From the NCBI GenBank assembly GCA_016490725.1, contig JAEMHR010000009.1, positions 1 to 64,000 on the forward strand: a stretch of DNA of 64,000 nucleotides, read 5' to 3'. Below, in pieces: positions 21,795 to 33,100 of the stretch. Origin of the DNA: Amphichorda felina. Its lineage: Eukaryota; Ascomycota; Sordariomycetes; Hypocreales; Bionectriaceae. The notes beneath the pieces are model-generated. The model was not told the origin of the DNA, ran no database searches, and was given only the letters and a program-made list of their open reading frames with translations. How positions within the stretch are numbered: position 1 is the first letter of the stretch; each line of letters starts with the position of its first letter. Made by a program: the position numbers and the translations under genes.

Positions 21795-22743
21795 CTTGGG
21801 CACGAAAGTAGGTCACTCCCTCAAGTTGCCGAGTATGAGGCGGCCTAGGTGGCGGACAGGCAACGACGGGAGGTCAGAGGCTGGTCTTTTTTCCTTGCCA
21901 GGGCACTGTAGAAACATCAAAGATTCAAAGCAGGCAGCGTAGTGAGCCCGTACGGGGTTGAAAACTTGGCCAGATACAGAGGAGGATGCCTGGGGTATGG
22001 AGGAAGCGTGCAGAAGTTACGGGCTGGTGCTCGGATGCCAAACGAGCTCGAGAAAGAGAGCAGGTCACCTTTTGCAGGCCATGCGTTTGGCCACAGGGAG
22101 CGGTTAGGTAGCGACTGATGGTGCGCTTACTAAAGAAGTGGTCTTGTTTGCCCCCAACATGCCGTTATACTGGTACCCAGACCGTGCTACAGACTCCGTA
22201 CAATCCACCGCATCGAATTTTCCAGTTGGCCTGGCGGTAGCTAACAGGCGCAATCAGGAGATGCCGCTGGTGCTTGCCGGCAGTGCAAATTCCAAACGTG
22301 GCAGCAGACGGATTAACAACCACCCTGGATGCACGGTCTGGACCCCTGGAGTCTGGGCTGGAGACTCTGGCCCACTACGGGTAGATCCAGGCCCTGTGCC
22401 GGCCCCACCAAACCAGCCGACCCCATAGCTGATCCCAGCCGATCCCAGCTGATCCCAGCTGATCCAAGCCGAGGCCAAGGGGGCCCAGAAGCTCCTCCGC
22501 CCGAGATCCACAAAAACGTCCGTGAGGGCGAGGCCCAGCGCAACGACGGCTGTCTCTGACCTGGAACTCCCGAGTCGGTGGCGACTATCATGCCTATTAT
22601 TAAGTATGGAATGGAATTCTTGCCGTCGTTGGAGGACAAGGTACTCGTACAGTGAAGTAAGCAAATAACCTACCGTCCAAGACTTTTTGTTGCCAAACAT
22701 CCAGGTCCCCTAATCCAGAACCGACACGGCACAGCTTTGCACC
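21795..22743. promoter_or_regulatory. Divergent promoter of the MFS and methyltransferase genes
   Basis: A 949-bp intergenic region between head-to-head genes. It contains a tandem 10-bp repeat at 22,427-22,472 (listed separately) and a GC-rich stretch of direct CTGG/CCAG words from 22,320 to 22,430. No gene is supported within it. Confidence 0.5.
22427..22472. repeat. Tandem 10-bp repeat AGCYGATCCC, about 4.5 copies
   Basis: Copies read AGCTGATCCC, AGCCGATCCC, AGCTGATCCC, AGCTGATCCA and a decayed AGCCGAGGCC. It lies roughly 270-320 bp upstream of the methyltransferase start, in the middle of the divergent promoter. It could be an array of binding sites for a regulator or a simple slippage product. 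Confidence 0.75.
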
Positions 22744-23754
22744 ATGTCGTCAGCAGTTGCCCAGCGTCGCTACCACGATACCTCATCAGCATATGTCCTG
22801 CCCAATGAGTTGCGTTTCCCTCGTTGTACATAATTTCCAAGAAAAAAAAAGAAGAACAAGAAGAAAGAAAGAAGAATACCATCTCTCACACACTGCTAAC
22901 TATATGCCCTTTTTTCCTGTAGTGCCATCGAACATGCGCGGCTCGATATACAGGCTGCGGCCATTGTCGAAATGATTGGCGGCGCGCCATTCCTGGCATA
23001 TAACCGTCACTTCACCCAGGCCACCAAGGCAGCAGACATTGGCTGCGGCACCGGCGTCGCAACCATCCAGCTCGCCCACCTGCTGCCCACGGCAAAGGTG
23101 TTTGGCATTGACCTGACCCCCGTGCCCGAGCCCGCCAGGCGAGTCGCCCCCGCCAACGCGCACTGGGTGGCCGGCAACATCCTCGACGTGGACATGCAGA
23201 ATCACGACGACCACATGAGCAGCGAGTCGCTGGCCCCCGGCACCGTCGACTACCTCTTTGGCCGCATGCTGTTCCTCGGCATCAACAACTGGCCCGGTTA
23301 CTTCCAGGTCGCCGCTGAGTCCCTGCGCGAGGGAGGCATACTAGAGCACCAGGATCTGGACTGGAGGTTCTACCGCACTGGCACAGACGAGTGCCTCAGC
23401 GACGCGTGGCCATGGCACGCCCGGCTCATGAAAGCTGTCGACGCGGCCGGGCTGTCCCAGTTCTCCGGGTCGAAGGCAGCCCCACTGCTGGAGGCGGCAG
23501 GCTTCACCGTCCTAGAGAAGCAGACGTTCGAATTCTCGTTTGTCCCCTCGCCCAAGGCCCCCCGCAGCCAGGCCATGGGGCGCTATGTGCAGCAGAAGCT
23601 GATGCCCAACTACCCGGAGCTTCTGCGCAAGATGATGGTGCCGATGGGCGTGTCTCAGCAAGATCTTGAGGAGATGACCCGCGACGCGTTGAGGGACCTG
23701 GCCTCTGAGGAAGGGGTTCATCAGAAGTATACCGTCACGATTGCCAGGAAATAG
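22744..23754 (+). CDS. SAM-dependent methyltransferase, fungal secondary-metabolism type
   Basis: Exons 22744-22808 and 22923-23754 encode 298 residues; the 114-bp intron has a weak GTTGCG donor but a good CTAAC branch and CTGTAG acceptor. Splicing joins YVLPN to D-A-I-E-H-A-R-L-D-I-Q, the usual N-terminal signature of LaeA/UMTA-like fungal methyltransferases. Motif I, ADIGCGTGVATIQLA, is at about residues 55-70; an acidic FGIDLTPVP strand and a post-motif GG-x-LEHQD-DW segment follow. These enzymes transfer methyl groups from SAM to small molecules, or act like LaeA on expression; which applies here is not clear. Without exon 1, the frame would start at 22972 directly ahead of motif I, so the two-exon model is preferred. 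Confidence 0.82.
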
Positions 23755-25180
23755 AGGCTTTGCTCGTCTCACAAGTACATAAATCCATCCTTCCAGCATA
23801 GCAATGTAAAAAAAATTCTATGAGTACTATGACGGGGGCCAGCGCCGCGCCGTCATCAAAAGCCACAAACCTGAAGTGGATGCCTTCCCTACCTAATCCG
23901 GAATCCAAATATCCTCCGGGGGGCCCCCCCCACACCCTTGGCTGATTGGAGAAGTGGAGCCCATTGGGGAAGTGGGGGCAAGTCGGGCAATCTTTTTGAC
24001 CATCGTAAGCCACCAGCCAAGTCCTTTACATACCTCCAAAGGTTAGGGTTACGAAGTGACCGAATGCGGTATCTCTCACTGAGACTCCAGTCGCTAGCTC
24101 TAGCTTACGGAAGTTAACGAGATGGCATGTTTATGGGTACGAGTATGCCTAGGGAAAGCATCTGCGACGACTGCTTCTACCGTGCGCGCAGACCGATCTG
24201 GGCCTCCGACCAACATGCCTCTTCTCTTTTATTCGCCCTATAGGCGACAGAGAAAGCTATACCATTGGGGGATAATAGTTCTGGCACGTAGCTCGAGTTG
24301 GCGGACTGCTTCATCGTCCATAAATTTAAGAGCATCTGTAGATCTCATATTTTTAGCCTTGGGATCTGTTCTATTGGCACCACCGAACGTTCGCACAGGC
24401 TATGTCATGAGTCTATGTGAAATGGAGATTGGATAATCGTCCGGGAATCCATCGACGGGCACCCCAAAGCTCTCTAACGTTATCGTACACCAGGCCCAGG
24501 TGCTCAACCAATATGCAAGGAACCACCTATCTACGGGGCCGCTGGCTGTCTTGACATGCACCCGATGACCAAAATGCTGTTCGAAGCAGATACGATAACG
24601 TACAATTGTATATACAATGGTCTGGGCGTGCGTTCCTTTTTATTCCTTTTTTCTTTTTTTTTTACAAGTGCAATGACCTATTTGTTGTACGAAAAATGCC
24701 AAAGAGGCGCTCGTTGTCATCTATTCTAGAAGACTAATGGAACATTGAAGCGGACGCAGCATGTGGACATCCGGCTTGGTTAGGACGGAGGAAATAATAC
24801 TGTATGCATAAGAGCTGCATAAGATGGTTTATGCTTAGTCACCTGACTGAGGAGGCACTGTCCATGCGCGCTCTCCTGAGCAAAGGCGGCAGGGGCGCTA
24901 GTCCAGATCCAGCGATACACCAATTCGCCGTCAAACTCCCGCATCGCCGACAGTAGCACCGCGTGCTTGCGCGCTCTGCCGGCCTTACGATTCGCCGACC
25001 CACCCCAAATTTTAGCAACACCATCACCAAACCGCCGAACCGACCTAACAGCTCCCCCCCCCCCAAAGACCTATCGCCAATCAAGAGGCCAATTGGTTCA
25101 GCAGAATCGGTACGCTCGAAACCCCCAGGACGACCAGAGGCGAACGACGACGCTAATAGCCAGCGGGCAAACAGACGGCC
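23755..25180. other. 1.43-kb intergenic spacer
   Basis: No supported gene. It contains a telomere-like partial word TTAGGGTTA near 24,047 (too short to mean anything), a C run at 23,921-23,930, a T run at 24,646-24,663, and AT-rich sequence up to 24,830. The 24,840-25,180 part is GC-rich with a C run at 25,050-25,061 and is the likely promoter of the mS23 gene. Open frames on the minus strand here are antisense to the mS23 promoter and gene. Confidence 0.45.
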
Positions 25181-25973
25181 ATGGGCGGCAGACAGATTCG
25201 GCCGGCCACGGTCTGGAAGACCAAGAGCGAGGAGATCAACGCCGCCATCCTCGGGGGCAAGAAGGTCCAGAGGCCGCCGTGGCTGGAGGTGCTGTACAAG
25301 TGCCCGCCCTCGGAGACGGTCGTCCGCACCGTGTCCCACGGCCACCGGGCCCCCAGGCAGAAGGCCGCCAAGCCGCGCAACCTCTACCGCCCGCACCCGA
25401 TATCGTACCCGGAGGACAAGCTGCGCCAGATCTTCTTCAAGGACCACCCGTGGGAGCTGGCGCGGCCGCGGGTCCTCATCGAGTCGGACGGGAAGGACTA
25501 TCAGCTGGTGGACTGGAGCAAGGGGCTGCGACAGCCCGGCGTACCATTGACTGGTGAATGGTAAGTTTGGGGGAGAATCGGGCCTCCAAGGTGGGGGACG
25601 ACAGGCCGCGTTTTGCTGACCAGCTTCCAGCGTCGTCCAGCGCCAGCTCTGGCGCATGCAGAACGAGGGCATGGACCGCCAGACCGCCTACGACATGACG
25701 CGCCGCGAGTTCTACCGCCTGCGCCAGGAGGAGGAGATTGAGCGGAGGGTCGCGCAGGAGGAGGCGCGGTACGTGGGTGCGTACTTTGGCAAGACGAGGC
25801 TGGATGTGGGCACGATGCTCGAGGACAGCGAGTACGAGAACTGGAAGATCTGGGCCGGCAAGGAGGCGCAGAAGCGCGAGATGCGCAAGACTGGGGAGGC
25901 CGACGTGGTTGAAGATGCAGAGGCAGAGGCCGAGGATCCGGAATCCGAGGCGACGCCGGCTTCAGCTGTATGA
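25181..25973 (+). CDS. rsm25: Mitochondrial small ribosomal subunit protein mS23 (Rsm25)
   Basis: Exons 25181-25560 and 25631-25973 encode 240 residues; the 70-bp intron (GTAAGT...CTTCCAG) splits a Cys codon. The N-terminus reads like family members (M-G-x-R-Q-I-R-P-A). The conserved core has PPW near residue 28, a R-x-L-Y-x-P-x-x-I-x-YPEDKLRQ-x-F block and DHPWELARPR near residue 87-96, which is diagnostic of fungal S25/mS23. The C-terminal half is charged and helical (RQEEEIE repeats), ending in an acidic tail. It is a structural protein of the mitochondrial 37S subunit. The gene is complete. Confidence 0.92.
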
Positions 25974-26046
25974 GCATTTTTGCCGGGCGGGGGAATGGGA
26001 TGTTGTATAATTCAATATGTAACACTATGTACAAGAAGGAAACTTG

Positions 26047-27023
26047 TCACCCACGGGGCTTGGGGTCATCTGTCTCGGTGTCACTCGAGCGGCGCAAGTT
26101 AAAGACCATGGGGCCGGCATTATGGACGTCGTACGTAGAGGCGACCTGCTCGTGCTGGACAGCAAACCCATCCGCTATGCCGGTGTAGTAGATGAGCTTC
26201 CCCGTCAGGCTCAGCGATGAAATGCGCGCCCAGGACTCGATGTAAACAAAGAAGCATCGGTCTTCCGGTATCACAAAGAAGACCTTGAGATAGTTGACCG
26301 CCAGCCCAACAAAGAGGCCCGTCGCAGGTCCGTTGGAGAAGATCATGCGGGGGTACCGCAGCTTCTGTCCCACGCGGTTCGATGGCGGTGAGAGCAGGAC
26401 GTTGAAGACGATATCGTAGAGGCTTGCCAGAGCTGTCAGAGGCGTCGTCAGGAGAGACTGGTGGACACGCCTAGCGCGGGTCACAAATCGCACGTCGTAT
26501 GACCCTGGATCGCAGCCATTGCTGTCGCAGAGCTGCCTGAGGTCGGCCTCGTAGTCCTCGACGTGGTTCAGAGACATGGTGTCCCCGCTGGAGATGAGGT
26601 ACCGCCGGTGAAGGCCCCCAAAGTTGCAGAAGCCATCGTCCATCATCATGAGCATTTCTTTGGTGTGGCCCCCGGAGCCGAGGACCATCAGGTAATAGTC
26701 CTCGGGCGGTTGGCGAGAATCCTGGCGAGATGCCTGTCCTGCACCACGTGGCGCCTTCCAACGCACCGGGTGGAGGCGACGGCGGCTGGTGAGCTGCACA
26801 TCGCGCACCTGAAACTGCATTAGTGGGTGTATCTTTCAATGATTTCGGATTGACTGACGATGGTGAAGACGAGCGCCCCGTTTGCGGCGAGGAAGATGAG
26901 GAGCGCCCACAGCGGAAGCAAGTGCCCCCACGGCAGCCACGGTGCGACGACGCCAAACACGAGTCCGGTCGCTCCCAGGCCGATGATGAGGGCTCGCACC
27001 GGCCCAGTCTTCTTTGAGCTCAT
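26047..27023 (-). CDS. alg14: ALG14, membrane anchor subunit of UDP-GlcNAc transferase
   Basis: Exons 27023-26859 and 26808-26047 give 308 residues. The 50-bp intron has a GTCAGT donor, CTAAT branch and TTTCAG acceptor, and joins two frames that would otherwise overlap by a TAATG. Residues 9-55 hold two hydrophobic spans. The soluble part has the ALG14 landmarks LGSGGHTKEM (about 100-109), RYLISSGD, the SNGPATG loop and ESWARISSLSLTGKLIYY. ALG14 recruits cytosolic ALG13 to the ER membrane; together they add the second GlcNAc to dolichol-PP-GlcNAc in N-glycan assembly. It is somewhat longer than yeast Alg14, because of the N-terminal region and a basic linker after it. Confidence 0.93.
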
Positions 27024-27614
27024 ATCGCGGTAAATGGGGCACGAGACGCACTGCTGCCAGCGGGTTGTTGTGAAGTAGGCAGCCTTGGGCGAGGTGGGCG
27101 CTCAGGAGCAAGATGAGAGATGAAGTTGTGCAACGCACAGCGCCTGGCGTCCCCACATCTAATAATATCACAAGCTCAGATGGTGCTCAGTTCACGATAC
27201 GGAGATGATGCGGACACATGAGGGGGCGAATGGTAATCTGTAGATTTTCGCCCAAGGGCAGACAATGGGATGATATGAAAAGATGGAAAAAGTCTAGGTT
27301 AGGTACTTGGGCGACTTCGCTTCGCGGGCCCCTCAACTTCAGTTCTCGAGTGGGATTGATTGCGTTCCTGCATCCGCCCCTCTTCTTTCCCTTGACCGTG
27401 TCATGAAGACACTTGGGAGGATGGGCTTTCGAAACAATATTTGCAGCAGGAAGAGGATGGTACATTTGGTACCGGCAAAGATGTCACTGCTGTTCGAAAC
27501 CAGCCGACCCTTTCTCGCAGATGGGAGGCCGTGGTGATGGATCATTTGGCGAGGCTGCTGGGATATTCTCAGGCTTTGCCCGAGACTTCATGGTAGTATC
27601 GGGGCTTTTCGAGT
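27024..27614. other. Spacer upstream of alg14 and downstream of the GTPase pseudogene
   Basis: A 591-bp spacer between two minus-strand genes. It must contain the ALG14 promoter. No coding region, RNA gene or strong motif was found. Confidence 0.4.
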
Positions 27615-28943
27615 TCAGATCCGCCGCTTCTTGGCCGGCCGAAGCTCCCTGGCCTCCATGGCCGCCTCCCTCTCCCTCTCCGCCGCCCTCCTCGTCGCCT
27701 CACGTCCCACATCGTCAATCACAGCGCTCATCCCCTCGCCCGTCAACGCCGAGCACTCGAGATACCGATGCGCCCCGATACACTTTGCCTGCCAGGCAGC
27801 CTAGCCACCATCCTCAGCCCCACGTCTATGGCTATGTCTGTGGAACAAGACCTGACTCACCTCGGATTGCCCAACGCTGCATGTCGGGTGCGCAGCCAGC
27901 GACGCCGTCGCCTTCGCCCGTCCTAGGCTAACCTCCTCCTCCTGCTGCTCCATGAAGTCGGGCGCCCTCAGATCCTTCTTCATCCCCACGAGGTGCACCA
28001 GTGGCGCAAACGCCTGCCCGGCAACAAACCCGTCACTCACCGCATGGCGCCACTGCCCCAACATCGTCAGCTCTGCCTCACTGAACCTCCGGAAGATGAC
28101 AGAAGCCGCACGTACCCAGGAGAGGATGGTGTACATGGAGACCTTGCTCGTGACGTCAAAGCACAGTAACACGGCGTCCCACGCCATGTACGACAGGCGC
28201 CGCACGTTGTTGAGGTCCGCCGCGCCCGAGGTGTCCTACATCTCCACGCTGGCCGGGCCCGAGTCGTACGTGCGGTCTGCGATGTACACCTCGTAGCGCG
28301 TCCGTGCGATGGCACGGGTCTGCCCACCTGTCAGCACCTCTCTTTCTGGCCGGCCTGTGGGCTGGGCATATTGAGAACGTACATCTGGGAAGTATCCATA
28401 CCGGGTACGGCTGCTCTGATGTCAGTGCTGTCCGCCAGTAGGCAGGATGGCGCGCGGGGACTCACAAGAGCAAGGAGGTCTGGCCTGAGGACTGGGCGCC
28501 CACAAACAGAAAGTTCAGTCGAACTAGCTCGGCGGGTATAGGTTCCTGCTCGGGGCTCCTCTCCCTTTTGCGGCGGAGCAGGTTCCAAAGACCTGTCCTC
28601 TTTGCCCCTTTTTTCTTCTCCCCCTCATCAACTGTGCCCAGCACCGTATTTGGCCTCTTACTGCTGCTGGTGGAAGCCCTGCCAAAGAACGGCGTCGCGG
28701 GGCGGAGGAAGCTGAGCCGGGAAGAGGAACGCTCTTTCGGCAGCTCCGGTTCTCGGAATGTCTATACAGATAAGTAATAAGTGTAAGGCTCATAATTCTA
28801 GGTGAGGCGGGACGAACAAGACGCGTGGATGGCCGAGTCGCGAAGCCATCGTCGCCAAAAGGATCATCGCGCTCGGGACGGCTGGGGACAAAGTGTCGCC
28901 ATGAGTCGATGGAAGAGGCTCGCTCGTGGCTGCCCGGCTCCAT
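27615..28943 (-). pseudogene. Ras/Rho-like small GTPase gene with an in-frame TAG in the G3 motif
   Basis: Six exons, 28943-28818, 28761-28466, 28413-28383, 28319-28116, 28052-27861 and 27800-27615, join in phase to 344 sense codons plus stop, with five introns of 52-63 bp. A Ser/Arg-rich extension of about 110 residues precedes the G domain. G1 reads GAQSSGQTSLLF, with Gln in place of the usual Lys; then RYGYFPD, the G3 segment, LLCFDVTSK, G4-like VGMKKDLR and G5-like ECSALTGEG, and a basic C-terminus without a CAAX box. The G3 WDTSG motif is broken: the Trp codon is TAG (minus strand, 28238-28236), matching a single TGG-to-TAG change. All other exons are intact, so this is a very recent pseudogene, a read-through case or a sequence error. 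The exon 1 donor (GTTCGT) is the weakest junction. Confidence 0.72.
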
Positions 28944-30175
28944 TGTTGGGGATTTGATCTGGTTTGGGGGATTGGCTGTGGTGAGTTATAGGATAGAACG
29001 GATACATGAATGCTGGTGAGAGAATACTGTTTGCTGGGGGAAACCCGTGAGCCTCTCCTCACATATTCCTCAAAGCCGCATGGGATCCTGGGCCTGCCGG
29101 AGGGCTTCTCAGAAACTGCCCAGTTTCCACTCAGTTTGACCAGATGTGGATCTACGCATCGCTATGATGGAGAGAAACAGCCTCATCATTGCTATCTATG
29201 CTAGGTATGTCCAACTCTTGGCTTCCTCCATTGATGCCCTCCTAGGAGTAATTCATCAGAGAATATCTGCCACAGCCATCCAGTCTCGACTGGTACGAAT
29301 TGCAGCACTTGGGGTCCTTGCACGTCTCTCTTTCCCCGGCCACACCTGTCTATTCATACGATGCCCTATCCAAATCGCGAGACCAGTAGTGAGGAGGAAA
29401 AGGGGTTATTGTTCCGACGATTCTAGGGCGGGATGAAGGTGTTTGCTAAGATGTGGATGTAAACCGAGTGTCTCTTCTGGGATATCTCGAGGCGAGGGTG
29501 CGAGATTGTATACGCTATAATGGACTTTTGATTAGGGTTTGTTTTATTTTGTTTTGATGCTATAGGTGTTTATTGGGAATATGGAGTCAGACTTTCCCCT
29601 GGCAGCAGCTTAGGGGGCTGGAGTGTAACTCTAGTTAGATATAGGTACCTGAATTACGGAGCATATATCGAAGGTATACATTTCATGGGGAAGTCAACTT
29701 GGCCACACATAGAACAGGGGGGCTACCGCGTTGATCTGATGATGGCCCATCTAATATGATTTTATCTAACACTCTAATCCTATGCCCGGAGCCCCTTCCC
29801 CATCCTATGCGCAGACCTTGCTAGCAACCAACGTGGCCTTTGGGACCCAAGTACCAATCTCGTCCAATCCCCTCCGTAAACCACTGCCACGCTGGCCTCT
29901 CGTAGAAACAGTAAAAAGAATAAAAAGAAAAAGAGTAGAACAACGAAACGAGCCTGGGTTTGCTCCATGCGAAAAGGTGGTTCAATAATTCCTGATGACA
30001 AGAGAACCGATTAAGTCGAAAGCAGCAAGCAAAGACGCCCAGTAAACTCCAGACCCGCCGTTGCCTGGGACCGAAATGTCGCCCGATTCTGTGCGCCAAG
30101 TCCTTGATGGGGTATGTGTTTAAAGACAGCAAAAAGTCGTCATGTCCGTCCCTGAAATATCCTCCGCACCAATCA
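28944..30175. other. 1.23-kb spacer upstream of the GTPase gene and downstream of kcs1
   Basis: Contains the promoter of the broken GTPase gene and the 3' flank of KCS1. The middle (29,450-29,780) is AT-rich. Short frames on the plus strand (for example 29,146-29,436) lack any recognisable features. No RNA gene was seen. Confidence 0.4.
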
Positions 30176-33100
30176 TCATAAGCTGATCATGCCCTCGTCA
30201 AACTCGTCCTCCATCGTGTCAATGCCCCCGGGTACCAGGTCGTAAGGCTTGGCTCGGAGGCCTAGCTCCAGCTCGTCTCGAACGTCCCTCTGTATTTGAA
30301 GGAAGTATCTTCGGAGGCTCCTTAGACCCTTCAAGAACCCAACGTCGGGAGCTTCTGGGTGCCGTGGGGGGCACTTTTGGTCCTTGATCCTGTCGAGAGG
30401 CGTCAGACTGTTGGCAAAGTCCGCTATTTTGAAGTCAATCTCCCGCCGGTTCTTCTTCTTGTACCGCGACAACTCTTCCGTGTCGGTGGCCACATCTGTT
30501 AACGAGTCGTACGCCGTGTCGTAGTCGGTGGACTCGTCAGAAGTGTCTCCATCGTAGAACATAAGTAGGCTGGCGGCGTAGAAGCGGTAGCCACGGAGTT
30601 TTTGGACAATTTGCTCCAGCCGGGCCAGTTTTCTCAGCACCACTGGAATGTGGCGCAGGACGCTCTGCAGCTCGACGCCGTTGTACAGGAACTTCTGCAG
30701 TGCCGCCTGGAACTCGGCGCCGACCTTGACCCTGCGACCAAAATACTTGTCCTGGAAATCATAGGACTGCGTCTTAGCATTCCAGACTTGCAGGCCGCAG
30801 ATGCGTACTCCTAGCTCAGCCGATGTCGTCGTCCTGCACTTCTCCTGCTGCGACTTCTGCTTCTTAGGTGTCGCATCCGCACCGTACTGTCGAGTACCCA
30901 TCTTGAGGTCCATCATGCAAGGTCGCTTCATCCCTGCCGTCAAGTCTTCCAGGAGGAGAAAGTATTCAACCCTGTCGCGCTGGGTCTTGGCCTCCTTTGG
31001 ATTGATCGGTCTCATGATCTTGGTAAAGTCGGCATCGGGCGGAAGATTAGACGGTGCTGTCAATGTCTCTGCAGAAGGAGCCAACACGGAATTGTCCGCA
31101 TCGCCGTTGGCCTTTGCAATCGTGTCGTCGGGTTTTTCATTTGACTGCTTCAGGTCGTCCCATGAGATACCGTCATGTTCCCCCTTATACCCTGCGTCAT
31201 CCGCCTCTTCAAAGTACTTTAAATCTCCCCTAGGTTCCTGGACATCCGTCGGCTTCCGCCTAAGTCCACCAGCAGAGTAACGGCGTTTCCTCTTCGTGGC
31301 TACCAGGTTGGTCTTCAGTATTTGAGGTTCCGGTGCGCTGGTCCCACTAAGGTCCTTGGTTTCGCCACCGGTGCTTGACCTCCGAGCCGATCGGATGAAC
31401 CCAACGTCAGGCCCAAGATCGCTCTGGGTATGTCCATGCAGTGCTGCTGGAGGCGGGCGATCAGATACGCCGTTAGTGTCCTGGGACTCCTGCATGTTAT
31501 CCAGGCCATTTTTTAGGTTTGACTCAGAATTAGTCGAGCGCAGCAAGCGTTGCAGTGTTGGACGGGGAATGGAGCGTTGGTGCGGTGGGCGGTGTTTGTG
31601 AACCGCGACAGGCTCCTTCAGAAAGGCGTCGTTGAAAACTTCGTTCCGCAGTCGCTTGTTCACGGTTGTTGCCCCCCAGCTGTTTGGCCGGTCATCCATC
31701 GGGGGACGCGGTTGCTGCATCGCGGCCGAAGTGGTCGATGGTCTCGCCGCGGAGGCACTGCGGCGTCGAAACGGCTCTGGCGGAGGCGTTGGCTGCAGAA
31801 GATTGCGAGGCAGGATGTGCCTGTTGTCATCAAACGTAACCGTAGGGATCTGGAGGTTGGCGGCGCTGCTGGCGAGGGAATGGCTGATGACACGCTGGCG
31901 GACCTCTGGTCGACCGTTCGCATCAGGTACCTCACGTTCTCGCTTGTTAGCCTCATCGCCAATTATTTCCTTGATCTTCTGCCTCTCAGCCGCAGAGGCA
32001 TCCTCTTTCTTGGATGTGCTTTTCCGACGCGATTGCTTCTGGAAAGTCACGTTGAGAACACCTATGTATCTGCGACGCACGTTAGACCGGTGATCCTTGA
32101 CATGGTGGCCCCGTGGATTTACACGACACGATGGGCCAGCGAGGAATACATCAAAAACATACCGAGGGAGGAACGAGAGCAGGTCAGGGTGATATCTCTC
32201 AATAGTTTCGTAAAACTCATTCTCCCTATTGTTGAGTTGTTTGCAGACAGCTCTACGAGAGAAACGCCACAATGTCGTGTGGCCACCGACCTGATGCTTG
32301 TACGGGATAAGTTCAATAGCCTCTAGAGGCTGACGGACATGGTGCTGGTGGTCATGGACATGATCCTCAATGTGCTGTACACTGGTACGCGACAACGCCT
32401 GGGCTAACTGACCGTTGACCTCGTGGTCACCTTCGGCAGCGAGATCCTCTGAGATCTCCGAGGCGAGATCACCACGATTTGATACTAGGCTCTCGCGTGA
32501 ACGATATCGATGCAATGGGACAGCATGCTCCTCCTTCTCATCAATCTCAGGTTCGGGCTCATCTGCCTTGACTAGCCAGGGGTGAGTCTCATCCTGCGAC
32601 AGCGACCTTGGGCGCTGCCCCGGCACACCACCGATATCAGTCGCCTCCCTCGCACGTGCGCGGGATTCGCCAAGCTCCTGATGAGGCACGAATACCGCAG
32701 ACGAAATTTTCTCTTCACCAGACTCGTCTGCATCAATGTCGTCGTGGTCCCCGACTTCAATGCTGTCACCTGACCCTCGGCGCCCCTCACTCTTGGCTTC
32801 GGCATCCGGGGCCCGATTCGGTCCCACGTGACGCGGAGGGGAGTGGCACACCGGTTCCTTGCTGATCTCATGACCTGCGGGCTGCCATGAGGGTGTCCTG
32901 GAAGACGGCCTCTTCTGATTGGTGGCGTCATTGTTGGCTAAACTGAAGTAATCAGTCTCAGGCTCCGCGACCAGAGTTGTTGCCACAGGCGAGACACGCG
33001 CAGCGGATTGCGTTTCCTCCAGTACCACCTGGGATGCTTGGCTAGCATCGGCCGGTGTCCGCGGCCGCCGCTCATCTTTGATGGGTGATCTGGGAGGCAG

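Noticed and set aside
24040..24056. Telomere-like TTAGGGTTA word
   Set aside because: One and a half units only; no array.
24839..25672. 277-codon minus-strand frame
   Set aside because: Antisense to the mS23 gene and its promoter; low-complexity Arg/Pro/Gly composition and no ATG-linked features.
31550..32326. 258-codon plus-strand frame inside kcs1
   Set aside because: Antisense to a well-supported coding exon; composition is a shadow of the opposite strand.
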